Source: Sapria himalayana
Taxonomy: Eukaryota; Streptophyta; Magnoliopsida; Malpighiales; Rafflesiaceae
Assembly: GCA_029783825.1 (NCBI GenBank)
Contig: JAREIK010001332.1
Location: 1,087,314-1,151,313 of the forward strand
Length of the DNA: 64,000 nucleotides
Direction of reading: 5' to 3'
Shown here: piece after piece, positions 47,617 to 59,180 of the stretch
How positions within the stretch are numbered: position 1 is the first letter of the stretch
Layout of the letters: each line of letters begins with the position of its first letter
Position numbers and translations under genes: made by a program
Notes under the pieces: model-generated
The model's input: the letters and a program-made list of their open reading frames with translations, nothing else
What the model was told of the DNA's origin: nothing
Database searches by the model: none

Positions 47617-49034
47617 AGTAAAGTGTACTTGACTTGTGCTCTAGTAGCCTTACTAATACTCCTCTTATATTTCAATGTATATTTTTCCATGTTTCTTGTA
47701 GCCTTACTAGTACTCGGTGGGGCTTGCTCTATCTTCATTATTTTGTTTATATTTTCCAAGCTCTTATTTAATTTCATGATATCTTCTAATGCTTTTTTCC
47801 TGTCTTTTGGTGCATGGCTGATTTTCTGCTTTTTAAGCCATAAATCATTCTTTGGTGCTTTCAGAACTAAATTGTATTCTTCATCGGTGCTGCTGGACAG
47901 TGGCCAGCTTTTAGCTTCTATTTCCTCTTCAGAAAGCAAGTCATCCTCATCCCAATCATGCTGGTCTATATGTTTTAGTGACTGTTCTTTCTTCCTTTTA
48001 TGTATTGTTTTTTTCCTCCCTAGCCTTTCTACTTCTTCCACCTCCCTTGGTATTTTATCTAGCCATTTTCTGATCTCCTCCATATTGTTGTTATTTTCTC
48101 TCAGCTCTATCCTTCTCTCCTCTCTTCCTAGCTCTTCCCTATTCCTCAACTCATCTCTATCCTTATTCTTTATTTTTTCTTTTTCTCTCCCCTCGACAGT
48201 TTTCTCATTTGCCCGTGCTCCCTCTTTCTCCTCCTGTTCTGGCTTTTTTTCTTCCTCACGGCTCTCCTCTACCTCGCCCTTCCTGTAATCTTTTTTTACC
48301 TATTCCTTCACCTGGATTTTCCTCATGTTTGTTAGCATGCAAGCCTCCTCTGCATGACCCATTTTAAAGCAATTTAAACAATACATTGGCATGTTTTCTA
48401 GAACTATATACTGCCAGAAGCCCTGCTTTAAATCATTGCCAACCCATATTTTTTTTGGAGGAGACTTTTTGCAGTTAACCTCGATGAGAATTCTAGCTGC
48501 ACTTGGTCTTGTCATATAAGCCGTGGCCTCATCAATCAGCCACGGTTTACCCACGCATAATGCTATAGAATAAAGAAAATGTTTGCTAAATAGATGTAAT
48601 GGAAGCTTATGCAGTGTGAACCAAACCAGGGCATTTGCAGGCTCCACGGATGGTGAGAAATCGGGCGACCATTTGAGGATGCGCATGGGATATCCAGCCA
48701 CGCTCCACTGCCCTCTAATCCATAACCTCAGGAAGTCGTCTTTTTCCTTGAGTTGAAAAATGACGTGCTTCCCGTCGTATATGGCTATTTTAACAACTTG
48801 CCGTAGCTTTAGTGAAGCGATAAAAGCATAAATTTCTTCATAACTCGGCTTGCCATGGGAGAACTTCCCGATTAATGTAAACTTGAAAGGTTCCTCAAGC
48901 TTTTGGAACTCTTCTTCGGTAAGTAACACGGCAGGAGACTCCTCTTTAGCGTCAAAAGTTGGGGACAGAATCGCGGTACCCTTAACGATTGAACTGAGTG
49001 ATTTTTTGTTGAACAGAAGATCCGAATCATCCAT
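47613..49034 (-). pseudogene. LINE ORF1: DUF4283-like nucleic acid-binding protein, one stop
   Basis: A single frame of 473 codons interrupted only by TAG at 48300-48302 (codon 245). The N-terminal half resembles the DUF4283 domain of plant LINE and host zinc-knuckle proteins (VVKIAIYDGKHVIFQL; LWIRGQWSVAG; NALVWFTLHKLPLHLF). A CX2CX4HX4C knuckle follows (C219, C222, H227, C232). The C-terminal half is highly charged (Glu/Lys/Arg-rich), likely coiled. The stop falls between the two halves. The terminal TGA overlaps the ORF2 start as ATGA (47613-47616). The protein would coat LINE RNA. Confidence 0.9.
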
Positions 49035-49574
49035 TTTTTCTTAGCCTTGAGCTCAGAAACACAGAAAAAAGAACCACAGAAAAAACGCAAGAGGAAATGC
49101 GAGAGAAGTTAAATCAAACAACAATATACGAAGCAATTTCGCCGAGATTTTCTGTAAAAAATGCAAGAGGAAACGCAAGAAAAAACAAGGATTCCGGCTT
49201 TACAAATTTAACAGATTTAACATACCATAGCAGTTCACTAAGCAGTTTACTTGATATTTCACCTAACTATCCACATTAACAGTTCTCCCAAGATATTCGC
49301 AAGATGAAAATGTTATAGAAAACGCGAGAGAAGTTAAATCAAACAGCAATATACGAAGCAATTTCGCCGAGATTTTCTGTAAAACGCGAGAGAGAAATCT
49401 AAAGTAAAACGCGAGAGAGAAATCTAAAGTAAAACACGAGAGAGAAATCTAGAGGAAACCGCAAGAGATTTTCGCCGAGTTATCGCCGAATTTCGTCCAG
49501 CAAGGGTTTTCGCCGAGAGCGTTTTCGCCGAGAGCGTTTTGTTATAACTTATTTCATATATATTTTATCTCGCC
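49035..49574 (-). promoter_or_regulatory. LINE 5' leader with tandem and dispersed repeats
   Basis: About 540 nt upstream of ORF1. A segment of about 65 bp (AGAAGTTAAATCAAAC to TTTTCTGTAAA) occurs near 49104-49160 and 49330-49385. Three tandem copies of an AAAACGCGAGAGAGAAATCT unit of about 27 bp lie at 49381-49460, and GCCGAGAGCGTTTT is doubled near 49513-49541. The region is richer in CG dinucleotides than its surroundings. In other L1 elements repeated leaders act as promoters; that role here is inferred. Confidence 0.75.
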
Positions 49575-49812
49575 TCAATGAATCATACAACTATTTGACT
49601 ACAAGGTATTCATGCATTTTATTTTTTTAAATAGAATAATTGGTCTCAGTTAATTTTATTGTTATAGAGTGATCGTGCATAATAATAAAGATCAATGTAG
49701 ATCATAAGTAATTAACTCAAACAAAAATATCTCGAAATATGTCTGAATTCAATATATTGATATCAGAATAATCGTATACCAATATAATAATAACTAATAA
49801 ATTGAATATAGT

Positions 49813-50304
49813 TTTAGGTGGTAAATGGCCCGGCCCGACCTGTTTTTTCAGGCTCATCCAGGCTTGCGTGATGTGCCAGGCACGACACGCTACAATATCT
49901 TGCCGTGCTTGGTATGGCTCGGTTCACTAGAGGACATGCCTGACAAGACCCATGGTCCGTATTCTGCTCAGGTATGTGTTGGTTTGGGTCGGGTTGGAGA
50001 GTTCTAAATAAAAATTAATTTAGGGTTTCCCCTCCGTGCTGCCATGTTGTTGTCGCTTGTCAGGCATGCTGAGTCGTCACTCGTCAGGCATTACTGTGCC
50101 GACAGTAGAGCATCAGTTGGCACATCGTCACCATTATCATGCACGTGCCACCCACTCGGGCCGTGCCTTGCACGCCACGCTGACCTAAGACCCTCGGCAC
50201 AGCACGACATGATTTGTGCCAAGAGTTCGCTCAGCACGGGACTGGGCACGCTACAATAGCGTGCCATGCCATGCCCGGGTCTCTCTGCTCATTTGATACC
50301 TCTA
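49813..50304. mobile_element. 492-bp MITE of the hAT-A family in the Copia-2 leader
   Basis: Left end TTTAGGTGGTAAATGGCC (eroded), right end CATTTGATACCTCTA. Flanking 8-mers AATATAGT (49805-49812) and AATACAGT (50305-50312) match at 7 of 8. Interior type is as in the MITEs at 26119 and 34236. No gene. Confidence 0.85.
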
Positions 50305-50383
50305 AATACAGTCACAATATCAATGATGAATATCTTTTTCAATCGACGTTTGGATATCACTTTGTGATTGGAATCAGAACCTT

Positions 50384-50395
50384 ATTCTAATACTA
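50384..50395 (-). other. Copia-2 primer binding site, eroded
   Basis: Minus strand TAGTATTAGAAT lies two bases inside the 5' LTR. It matches the copia consensus TGGTATCAGAGC at 8 of 12 positions; all four differences are G-to-A or C-to-T transitions. The next bases AAGGTTC also fit the usual downstream sequence. Confidence 0.7.
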
Positions 50396-50397
50396 AT

Positions 50398-51639
50398 TAT
50401 TAAGATAGGACGTTTGGATCGTAGTTTATACAAATCAATAAAATACTGGGAATAATGATTGATTAAATAGCAGCAGCAAATAATCAACAATCTAAATTAA
50501 GAAAAAACCTCAATATAAAAAAAATCTAAAAAATACAACCAATGAAACTTAAATTCAAGTAATAATAAAACTAAATCAAATAATAAATGCTAAAGACATA
50601 TTCACACATACTAAAAATCAATGAGGCATAATATATCTAAAATTATATTTTGGACCAAAAGTATTTTTTAGGATATAAAACCCTAGAGATCAGTAATCCA
50701 GTACAAATTCATAAACATGAGATTTTGGGAAGAATGCTTCGAGTCTTTTTTTTGCGTTATTCTTTTGGTGATAAGATTAGTTCGTCGAATTTACGACTCT
50801 AAATCAATAACGTGATAGTATGACTATTTCAGAATCAAATAGGTGATCTTATCCGTAGTTTTTAATTCTTTAAATTATTCAATCTCCAATTCCTTATGGT
50901 ATATACTCCTGAATACAAAAAGAAACCAGTAGTATCCACACACACACGCACTAAAAATATGTTGTGATTATATATACTTTACACACAGTGCACAAAAAAT
51001 AAATAACTTCAATGCACATATGGCGCAATTTAAATACAAATAAATAAATGTCTAAATTACAAAATAAAATTGATGTGTGGAGCTAAAAGAGAGAGAGGGG
51101 AAGGGAGAACTAAAAATGAAAAGAGAAGTAGAAATTATAACTCACAAAATATGCCCAAAATATTTTTGCCCAACATATTTTTGCCCAAAATATCTCTCAA
51201 ATCAGCTTGTATTCTGAAAGAAAAATACAGGATACTCTTTTCTTCACATATGCTGCATCTCACACAATTTTGTGAGATGCACTTCGAATTCAAGACACCG
51301 CCCTTCGAATTCAAGCTACACTTCACACACAATTTCTGCCTCTAATACACTGCACTTATCTTCCCTCCAAAAAACTGGTTCTGATTTTTCTTAAATATAT
51401 AGTAATGAATAGATGGGGGCACTCCCCCATCCAAGAGGGCACCATGCGTGCCCTCTTTGTTACAGCAGGAAGAATCCCGTTTTCATATAGTTTCTGTTTT
51501 TTTTTGTAATGACACATGTGATTTTATTTCATGTGTTTGGTCTGACAAACTCCAGCTTTCAAAAAAAAATTAAATAACAAAACAAATAAAACCAAAATAA
51601 ACAAACCAACCGGTCTACCAAACTCGGGCAGACCCAACA
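50398..51639 (-). repeat. Copia-2 5' LTR
   Basis: 1242 bp, uninterrupted. Minus strand starts TGTTGGGTCTGCCCGAG; the inner end is eroded (TATTAAGATAGG on plus against TGTTGGGGTAGG in the 3' LTR). It includes a short CA run near 50938 and matches both halves of the 3' LTR around hAT-D. Open frames inside it are not genes. Confidence 0.85.
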
Positions 51640-51644
51640 TTACT

Positions 51645-52061
51645 GCACACAACAAGCACCATTTTGTGCACAACACACTAAACACTGCACCCTCACTGCG
51701 CATGCATACCAAGCAAATACACACCATTTTCTGCACTCACTCTGCACACATACACTTTAGGATCTGCAAACTTTAACTCTGATATCATGCAAAATCAAAT
51801 GTTTAAAAAATCTTATTTCATAATAATGATAAATGCTCTCATAATAATCCAAGAGAAATTCTAGCACTATAAATTAAAATTTATCATGGTTATGACAGCT
51901 CACAAATTGGACATTCTCATTAACAATGTAGTAAATGCATACAAAGACAAATAAATAAAAAAGTAAATAAAAACCATAATATTCTAGTTCGACTATTTGT
52001 GTTTTGTCTTATTTTGGCACAGATTTTCACAATTTAAATATATTATTATTTTTTTGAGTAG
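51645..52061. other. Intron end upstream of the RCC1 exon
   Basis: Right flank of Copia-2 with CAC/TGCACA-rich sequence (51645-51760). It is followed by a stretch sharing anchors with 9095-9420 and 60770-61000 (AAATAAAAACCATAATATTCT) and a T-rich acceptor tract ending TTTGAGTAG at 52061. Confidence 0.6.
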
Positions 52062-52244
52062 TGCGGACAGGGAACTACTGACGATGAGCTTGCCCCTATG
52101 TGTGTGTCTTCTTTATTGGGCATTAAGATAAATGGAGTTGCTGCAGGACTATGGCACACGGTTTGCATTTCTGCAGAAGGGGATGTTTATGCTTTTGGTG
52201 GGAACCAGTTTCGGCAATTGGGTACTGGTGGTGATCATGCAGAG
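52062..52244 (+). CDS. RCC1-repeat protein, internal exon
   Basis: A 61-codon open exon between a T-rich acceptor (AG at 52060-52061) and donor GTATGC at 52245, in phase 0 at both ends. It encodes CGQGTTDDE, then VAAGLWHTVCISAEGDVYAF and GNQFRQLGTGGDHAE: the end of one RCC1/UVR8-type propeller blade and the start of the next (WHT..., GDVYAFG..., QLGTG). RCC1-family proteins form seven-bladed propellers with varied roles (nucleotide exchange, chromatin, light signalling); which member this is cannot be told from two exons. An Arg sits where Gly is usual in NQFGQLG. Upstream exons were not found in the window. Confidence 0.88.
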
Positions 52245-52336
52245 GTATGCCCCTACATCACATTTCTTTCTCATTGCACCAGTTGTTGCATTTAATGTTA
52301 AAATATTGTTCAGATGAGCTTTAAAGGGTAATAATC

Positions 52337-52560
52337 TAGAGTGGCAAGTGGGCTGGTGGTCCGGGTATGGCCCTACTAAGTCGTGCCTGGCCCAGCTCGG
52401 CATGGTCCAAGGTGTGCTGGACCTTTTTCCGGGCCAGGCATGATCTGGGTTCTTGGCCTGCAGGCACGGTCTAGCAGCATGGGTACAATGCCTCAGGACC
52501 TTAGACTGGGTATCAGACATGGTTCAATGGGACCGCGCTGCCCCACTCGGTATTAAAAAA
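52337..52560 (+). mobile_element. Truncated MITE-like fragment of the hAT-A family
   Basis: Begins TAGAGTGGCAAGTGGGC, an eroded family terminus, followed by GC-rich words CGTGCCTGGCC and GGGCCAGGCATG. The other terminus and a duplication were not found. Confidence 0.5.
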
Positions 52561-53109
52561 TAGATATTAAAATATTCATAAAAACCCGCCGCACCCCGTC
52601 TGTTACACATGACATGTTTTTTTAATTAATTCTCCACGTGGCTGGCTGAGCACATCCATGACAGGTTATTTTATCAATTTAAAAAAAAAATTGATAAAAT
52701 AAAAAAATATAAGTATAAGATTAGAGTCAACAAATGAATATGAATAATACTGTAATAAGTCAAAAATATTTGCTAAATTAAAATGTTATTATTATAAAAT
52801 TCTTGTTGGATTAATCATGCTTTATTATGTATAATATTAGGTTACTACGTGACACAATATTTAGTATATGATTGTGACAAAATATGTATATTAAGATGAA
52901 TGTATTTGATTTTTTGCAAGAATAAATTGAGAATTAAGATTATTATAAAATATTTATTATATGATTGTTACAATAAGATCTTTATCATAAATACTAAATT
53001 AATTTGATATTAGGATCTTACTTTGTTATATTTTAATTTTTTATTATTTTTATTAAATTAATTTTTTATCATTTTATTAAAAATTTTAAAAAAAAATAAT
53101 GATCTATCC

Positions 53110-53111
<2 letters not shown>

Positions 53112-53141
<30 letters not shown>
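53112..53141. repeat. (AT)n microsatellite
   Basis: Perfect AT run in the RCC1 intron. Similar runs lie at 57079-57107 and about 62597-62617. Confidence 0.95.
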
Positions 53142-53144
<3 letters not shown>

Positions 53145-54866
53145 AAATAATTATCAATAAAATTAAATTAAATATTTAAATTCTTCTTTGTTTGCAACTT
53201 AACTATACTAGGTTTATATGCTTCTAAGTATATCAGATCAAATTGATTTCTCCTCCAAGTAAAATGACATGACATATAGGAAGCTCTAATAAGCTTTCTT
53301 AGCTTGCATATTTTGTACTTTAATATTGAAATACATTTAAGAATATGATAACATATTTATAATTTATTTTTTTATTACTTTTTTTATTTTTCTTGATAAT
53401 ATTAAAATATTAAAATCTTTTTTGTGGTATTATTTCATGCAGGCATCCTTGCTTGCACTTAAAGCATAGATTAGTCCAGAGGTATAGTTCAAAGTGATAA
53501 TAATATTTACTTGTAAGATACTATAAATGTATTATCTATATAATAAGATTTATATATACTCTTCTCTCATTGTTGTTTATTAAAGGCTTGCTTAAATCTT
53601 ATGCTCCTCCTTACCCAAACATAGTCATACATAGTTTGTAGATTACATTAGATATTATATGGTTTCAAATAGTTATTGAGAAATTAATATAAGAGATTTT
53701 TATATGCAATCATATTTTTTTAATTATAAAAGTGGTTTATTAATTTTTTTTTTGTTTTTTCATAAAAACCTAAATGGCCAGTTGATTTTGTTAAATGTTT
53801 ATAAGAAAGACGTTAAATAATGAGTTGAAGATCACTCAATTCATGAAATATCTTCAAATAAAAGACTTTGAGAGACTCATTTATTTTCTCTGCATAAAGT
53901 GATTTATTTTATGAAAGGTATCAACTTATCACAGAGATAATATGTACTTTACATTCTTGTGAAAGTTGGTTGTTTAAGTTGTATTTTATCAGATATTCCC
54001 TATTGATCGAATAATTATTAAATTTAAAATGTGACATCTCTAGTGAACTCTATTATTTGTATGATAATTACATGAAAAATTAATTATTTATTTATGATCA
54101 AATTATGTATAACATATAAAGTTAATATAATTAGTCATGTCCTAGATTATCCTTAGAAAGTAAATTTTGACACAACTTTTACTAAGATATGTGAACTATT
54201 TTCTAGGATTTAGGATCTCTTATAGGGAGTATTGACACTTCTAGTTGTTTGGGTATTTGCATTTGAGTTGTGCAGCAACAGACATCAAGTGATCTAGAGG
54301 GGGTTTTACACTTTAATGGAGGCATCCTTGATTTCCTGAAAAAATATATAATTTTTTCAGTTATTTCTAGATTAGTGCAGAGGTATATTTCAAAGTGATA
54401 ATAATATTTACTTGTAAGTTATTCTAAATATGTTATCTATCCAATGAGCTCTATGTGTACTTTTCTCTCATCGTTGTTTATTAAAGGTTTGCCTAAAGTT
54501 CATGTTCCACCAGATTCAAACAAAAGTGTCTCGTCTTGCCTCTCATCTTCTTTCCTTATCTTCACAAAATATTTTATTCCCAAATCCTTCCTCAAAAATT
54601 AACAATTTTTTCCAAAGCTTTCTCCTTCACATATCTTATTATTCTCAAAGCTTCCATTTGTCTTATTTCTGAAAATTATAGATAATATGTTTGATACATA
54701 AAAATTTTATATATTAATTATTGAAATTCTATTAAATTATTTTAAACTTTAAATACTTGTAATGATAAAATATATTAATAAAATTTAATTTTTATAGTTG
54801 ATGCCTTTTATTTGATTATATCTTATTAAAATGTAAAAAAATATATAATATTTAGTATATGTATAT

Positions 54867-54871
<5 letters not shown>

Positions 54872-54907
<36 letters not shown>
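54872..54907. repeat. (TG)n microsatellite
   Basis: Perfect run of 18 TG units in the RCC1 intron. Confidence 0.95.
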
Positions 54908-54911
<4 letters not shown>

Positions 54912-56329
54912 AGAATCTACATCACAAAAAAAGTTCATGCCTTAATTGTGTCTTATGTTTCAAAATTTTGAAAAACTTTTGTTACTTAATTTGTCTTTCG
55001 CCTCGTATAATTATGAGTGAGATATATAATCTCTAATTTAATGTTTAATGATTGGTCAAAACATATAGAGGTAGATTGCTTCTTGCTAATTGAGAAGATT
55101 CTTGATGAGATTATTATTATAATATAGATTCATGTAGCATAGTATCTAGTGGATATCTTTATGAATATATTGAAGAAATGTTATTTTATTTTATTTTTCT
55201 CTAAGCTTGAAATTGTAAATTTATATGTTTCTATTTGATTGGCAGCACTTCAGTTTTTTTTTTGTTTTTTTTTTGAACTTTTTATGAGAAGTAGATTGCT
55301 TCTTGCTGTCTCAATTTTTTTTGCTCATCATATAAAAATATTGGATGTATTGATTTTAATACGAGTATTGTTGTATTTATTTTTTATTATTATTTTGTGA
55401 CATATTTCAATATTTGTTATTTTTGATAATTTTTATATTTTTATTAAATTAATTTTTTTATTATTTCTTTGTAAAATAAATGAAAAATAAAAAAATGAGA
55501 TTTAAAATGAAAAAAAGAATAATTAAGTAAAATATATATAAATTTAAATAAAAATAATAAAATATATTAAGTTTTCTTGAGTAACATTCTCAACTTGGTC
55601 AAAAGTGTGTCTAAGTCTAGAATTAATAAGTAATTGATTAACATATAAATTATCGCTCATTGTCCCAAATAAAATTCTTGAAGTTTTTAATCATATAAAA
55701 TAATATTAGTAGAAGAGAAAATAATATCAAAGTTGAATTTTTTAATAAGATAACTCACATAAAGAAAACTACAATTCATAGTAATGAACCACACAATAAA
55801 TTGATTAATCTTAATAATAAAAAATAATACACAATATCTTTATATAATTTACCAATGAATTTGGGCAGTCTACATATTAGATATTTTCATCAATATTCAA
55901 ATAATTACATTAAAAAAATTGAAAAATATAAAGAATATGATTGTAAACTATAATATAATTATCAAGTTGGTTCATACAAGCTTAGAGTACCAAAGTTAGA
56001 AAAAATAAAATAAATTGAGATATATTTAAAATATTTGTAAAAATATTTGTTGGTTGTTCTATTGTTTAAATATATATTATAACAATAATCTAATTTTAAA
56101 TATTCTCCATAAGGTAGAAGCAATGTTTCTCTAAGTGTTTTATTTGCTTATAAAATATTAAATTTGAAGTTATATATTTTGTTGCCTAACTATTATAGGA
56201 ACGAGTAGTGTGAAAAAAAAATGAATATTTAATTTCTTCGAATAGATAATAAATATAAAGTATCTCACAAATAATGTTCATCATTATTTTGAACTTTGCC
56301 TATTCATTAGATTTCGAACAAATCATAAA

Positions 56330-56520
56330 GTTTTTTATTTTTTTTAAGAGATAAGATTATCTTCAAGAAAAATATAATATTTTATTGTCAAGCTTATCTT
56401 GATATAAGCTAATGTTCAACTCAAATTTAAATACAAGGCTAAATATAGATGCTCGTGATCATTATAAGAGATTTCGGGCCATTAATACTTATTCAAATAA
56501 CTCAATATGTGAAGAGTTGT
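56330..56520. repeat. Dispersed repeat R2, copy 1
   Basis: Aligns in order with 63240-63430. Shared anchors are AAGAAAAATATAA, GATGTTCAACTC/AATGTTCAACTC, AATTTAAATAC, GTGATCATT, ATAA(C/T)TCAAT and GTGAAGAGTT. Old and unclassified. Confidence 0.6.
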
Positions 56521-57074
56521 ATATGGATGGATTTATCAATAAGAAACTAGAAAATGTCTAATAAAATCGATTGTATATGTTATATCTCATTAAATAGTAG
56601 TCCGATATTATTTTCTATTATTTTCTTTCACGTAGTTGAGTCAACTAGAAACATTATATTAAAAATAAAATTAGTACTTCGATGTAGCAAATGAATTGGA
56701 AAATCTGACCCACGACACAACCTACAAAAGCTAAGCCTTGTACGATACATTACAGCCAAGAACCTTGTCGTCATTAAGTACGGGCCATCCTTTGCCATGT
56801 CTTGTGTTGTTCCAGTCCTACCCCTTCGGTCTTTGTGCTGAAGCATGGCATGGCCTGAGCCTTCAGTACGAGTGGCATGAACCCAACATGGCATGTGGAC
56901 TTCAGTCCATCTTTTATAAAAAAAAATAAGCACTTGAAGTCCATGCACATATATTTTAATAATTTTTAAGAATAGGGTGCATGATGTCCACTCACTTGCC
57001 TTATTTTTCCTAATATATTTTTTTACATTCATATCATACAAAAATACAATGTAATTTTTTTTTAAGAATCAAAT

Positions 57075-57107
<33 letters not shown>

Positions 57108-57119
57108 GCCATATAGATA

Positions 57120-57600
57120 GCATATGAAGTGGCTCGATGCCCCCAGCCTAGACTACATGAGATTTAGATTGGGCTTTGGTTGGATTGGACCTTGACTGGA
57201 CAATCAGGTCAGCACTAGCCCTAGTCCATAAGATAGGCTAGGGCAGGCTAGCACAGTAGTGCTTGCCTTTGCGGCCTACCTGTGGGATGTGGCTAACTCA
57301 AGTTTTAGAGTAGCTTGGGTTAGCCTCCTGTCAGAGTTTTAACCTTAGTCAAACTTGACCCGACATGACTCGACACGACCCATTATGCTTTTGGGTTTGC
57401 ATGGGTCTGCATGACGCAACTAGCCTGCGGGCTGCATGACACCTTATCTCATAATGGGCTATGCCAGGTCATCTTTCTTTGTTATTAGGTATGCACGACA
57501 TAATTCATGCTAAAAACTGTTATATTGGGCACGTCACAATGGTTTGTCTGCCCTCAAAAAATGAGCTTGCTAGCTCATCATTGTCCATTTGTCAACTTTA
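57120..57600. mobile_element. Decayed hAT-like short element
   Basis: A GC-richer block with GACCCGACATGACTCGACACG words ends in CCATTTGTCAACTTTA, resembling the family terminus CCATTTGACACCTCTA. The left terminus and duplication are not recognisable. Confidence 0.4.
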
Positions 57601-58699
57601 TTAGTACTTTAATTAATTTGAGTATTTATTAAAATATAACCCAAAAGTTCAACTACTATAATAGTATCAAGTGTATATATTCTCCGAGATGATAAAATAC
57701 TTCTCTTGGAATAAATTATTTTTATATTAAGAAAATATGAGTTTTTTATGATTATTCATTTATATTTGGATTAAATCTACTTCTTGAATTGAGTGATATT
57801 TAGTTCATTCTTTCTCATATAAAGAATTTCATTCATATACATAATTAACAAAATCATTCTTTTATTATGATACTTTTATAAAAATAAAAAAATCATGATA
57901 TACTTATATAAATCAAAAGATGTGATTGTTTCTAAAAATTCTCACAAATCAAACTCTTGGTAAGTATTTCAGGCTATAGATAATTTTGTAATTTGTAAAT
58001 TATATGTAATTGTGTTGCTCGAAAGTCAAGTGGATGACTTTAACTATCAAATGAGGACTTTTGAGGATAGATGTATTTTATAGATTATTATTTCTCTTAG
58101 ACTCTCTAAATAATAACTCTTGAAAAAATAAACTTAACATTCATTAAAATTCTATTAATTTCTAATATAAAAATATTTATTTTTTTGAGTACTAAAATAT
58201 CGAATAAAGACATATTTAAGCTCTTGCATGCCAACGTATCATATCATGTTTATAAAAAGTATGCAAATCATGCTCCCGATGAGTTCTTAATGCTATATAG
58301 GATCTTTTTTAATTTATAAATTGTATTTGATTATGCTGTTCAAAAGTTAGATAAATACTCTATATATATGGTGTCATCAAAGTTATCACAAAGAAAAATA
58401 ATATTTATGATGAACTGGTGTATCATTTATCTATAAGATGCTATCAGTAAAACAAGAAGTCATATGGAAGTAATCTTGGCTAATAGAAAGAAAATATGCT
58501 GGTAGTTCACATCAATGTCTGAATAAATTCTTTTGTTATTAGTTTTACAATAAGGTGATTTATATTCTTATCTAAATCTATCTTCATAATGAATACTTAC
58601 ATTTAATCGATGGAGGATTTTCATGCACAACATTCATAGTATTAGTTTTCATATTTTATAGGAGTAGGAAATATATATCTCTTTCAACATAACTTAACA

Positions 58700-59180
58700 C
58701 TATCATATGTGAGATAATATTTTAGAAAAAATATCTAAGTATTCTAGTACTAGTAAGAGAATTAGTAAAGGAAGTAATAGAATAGAGAACATATGTATAT
58801 GAGAATACATATGAGATTGAGTGCTGAGTATGTCTTATTTATATTTTTTATAGAGTGATCAAAATGTTAGACTAGAAAGGGTAGCTATATGATATCTGAC
58901 TTTTTGGCAAACTTATTATTGATTTGAGCAAGGTGTTCATGTCTCATCCTTCTAGTAAAGACTTGTAGGCTACTATGGACTTGAGTGGTCTAATCTTTCA
59001 ATTTTCATTTCATCATGAAAATGAATTAGAATAGACTTGTGGGCTGCTGTGTTATTCGAACTCGAGAGAGATTTCTTCACATGGGAAACCTCACTTTATG
59101 TATAATCAACATTATATAAATTTGTTGGTATATCTGACAACTCAATAGGAGTATTGTTATAATGTGAACAAACAAGTTTA
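58700..59180. repeat. Dispersed repeat R1, copy 3
   Basis: Parallels 6455-6860 and 16300-16750 (GAGATAATATTTTAGAAAA, GCTATATGATATCTGAC, GAATTAGAATAGACTT, ATAGGAGTATTGTTATAA). Confidence 0.45.

Larger units (their letters stand above)
42772..49574 (-). mobile_element. Full-length plant L1-type LINE with ORF1, ORF2 and C-terminal RNase H
   Basis: A perfect 18-bp duplication TCAATGAATCATACAACT (42755-42772 and 49575-49592) flanks it, typical of target-primed LINE insertion; the last base overlaps the tail. The poly(A) tail is the T run at 42772-42785. In minus orientation it has a 540-nt leader, ORF1 (zinc knuckle), ORF2 (endonuclease, RT, RNase H) and a 920-nt 3' region. About 6.8 kb with both ends present, so it is not 5'-truncated, which is unusual for a LINE. 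Several point lesions make it inactive. It landed in the leader/gag of Copia-2. Confidence 0.95.
27895..51639 (-). mobile_element. Copia-2: Ty1/copia retrotransposon inflated to 23.7 kb by nested insertions
   Basis: Matching LTRs at 50398-51639 (5') and 27895-32474 (3', interrupted) bound minus-strand gag, protease, pre-integrase, integrase, RT and RNase H remnants in the correct order. The PBS is next to the 5' LTR and a purine tract next to the 3' LTR. The LTRs run TGTTGGG to CCAACA in the best copy. Flanking 5-mers CTACT (27890-27894) and TTACT (51640-51644) differ by one transition. Removing the six direct insertions leaves about 6 kb, a normal size for copia, although integrase is partly deleted. 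It lies antisense to the RCC1 gene, about 420 bp upstream of an exon. Confidence 0.88.

Noticed and set aside
47623..48288. 221-codon plus-strand frame rich in Ser and Phe
   Set aside because: It is the antisense of the charged half of LINE ORF1 and has no domain.
51070..51345. 91-codon plus-strand frame
   Set aside because: It lies inside the Copia-2 5' LTR on the opposite strand and its copy in the 3' LTR is not conserved as a frame.
56690..56930. GC-richer patch as a possible MITE
   Set aside because: It has family-like words (GGCATGG, GTACGGGCC) but neither terminus nor duplication could be seen, so no element is called.
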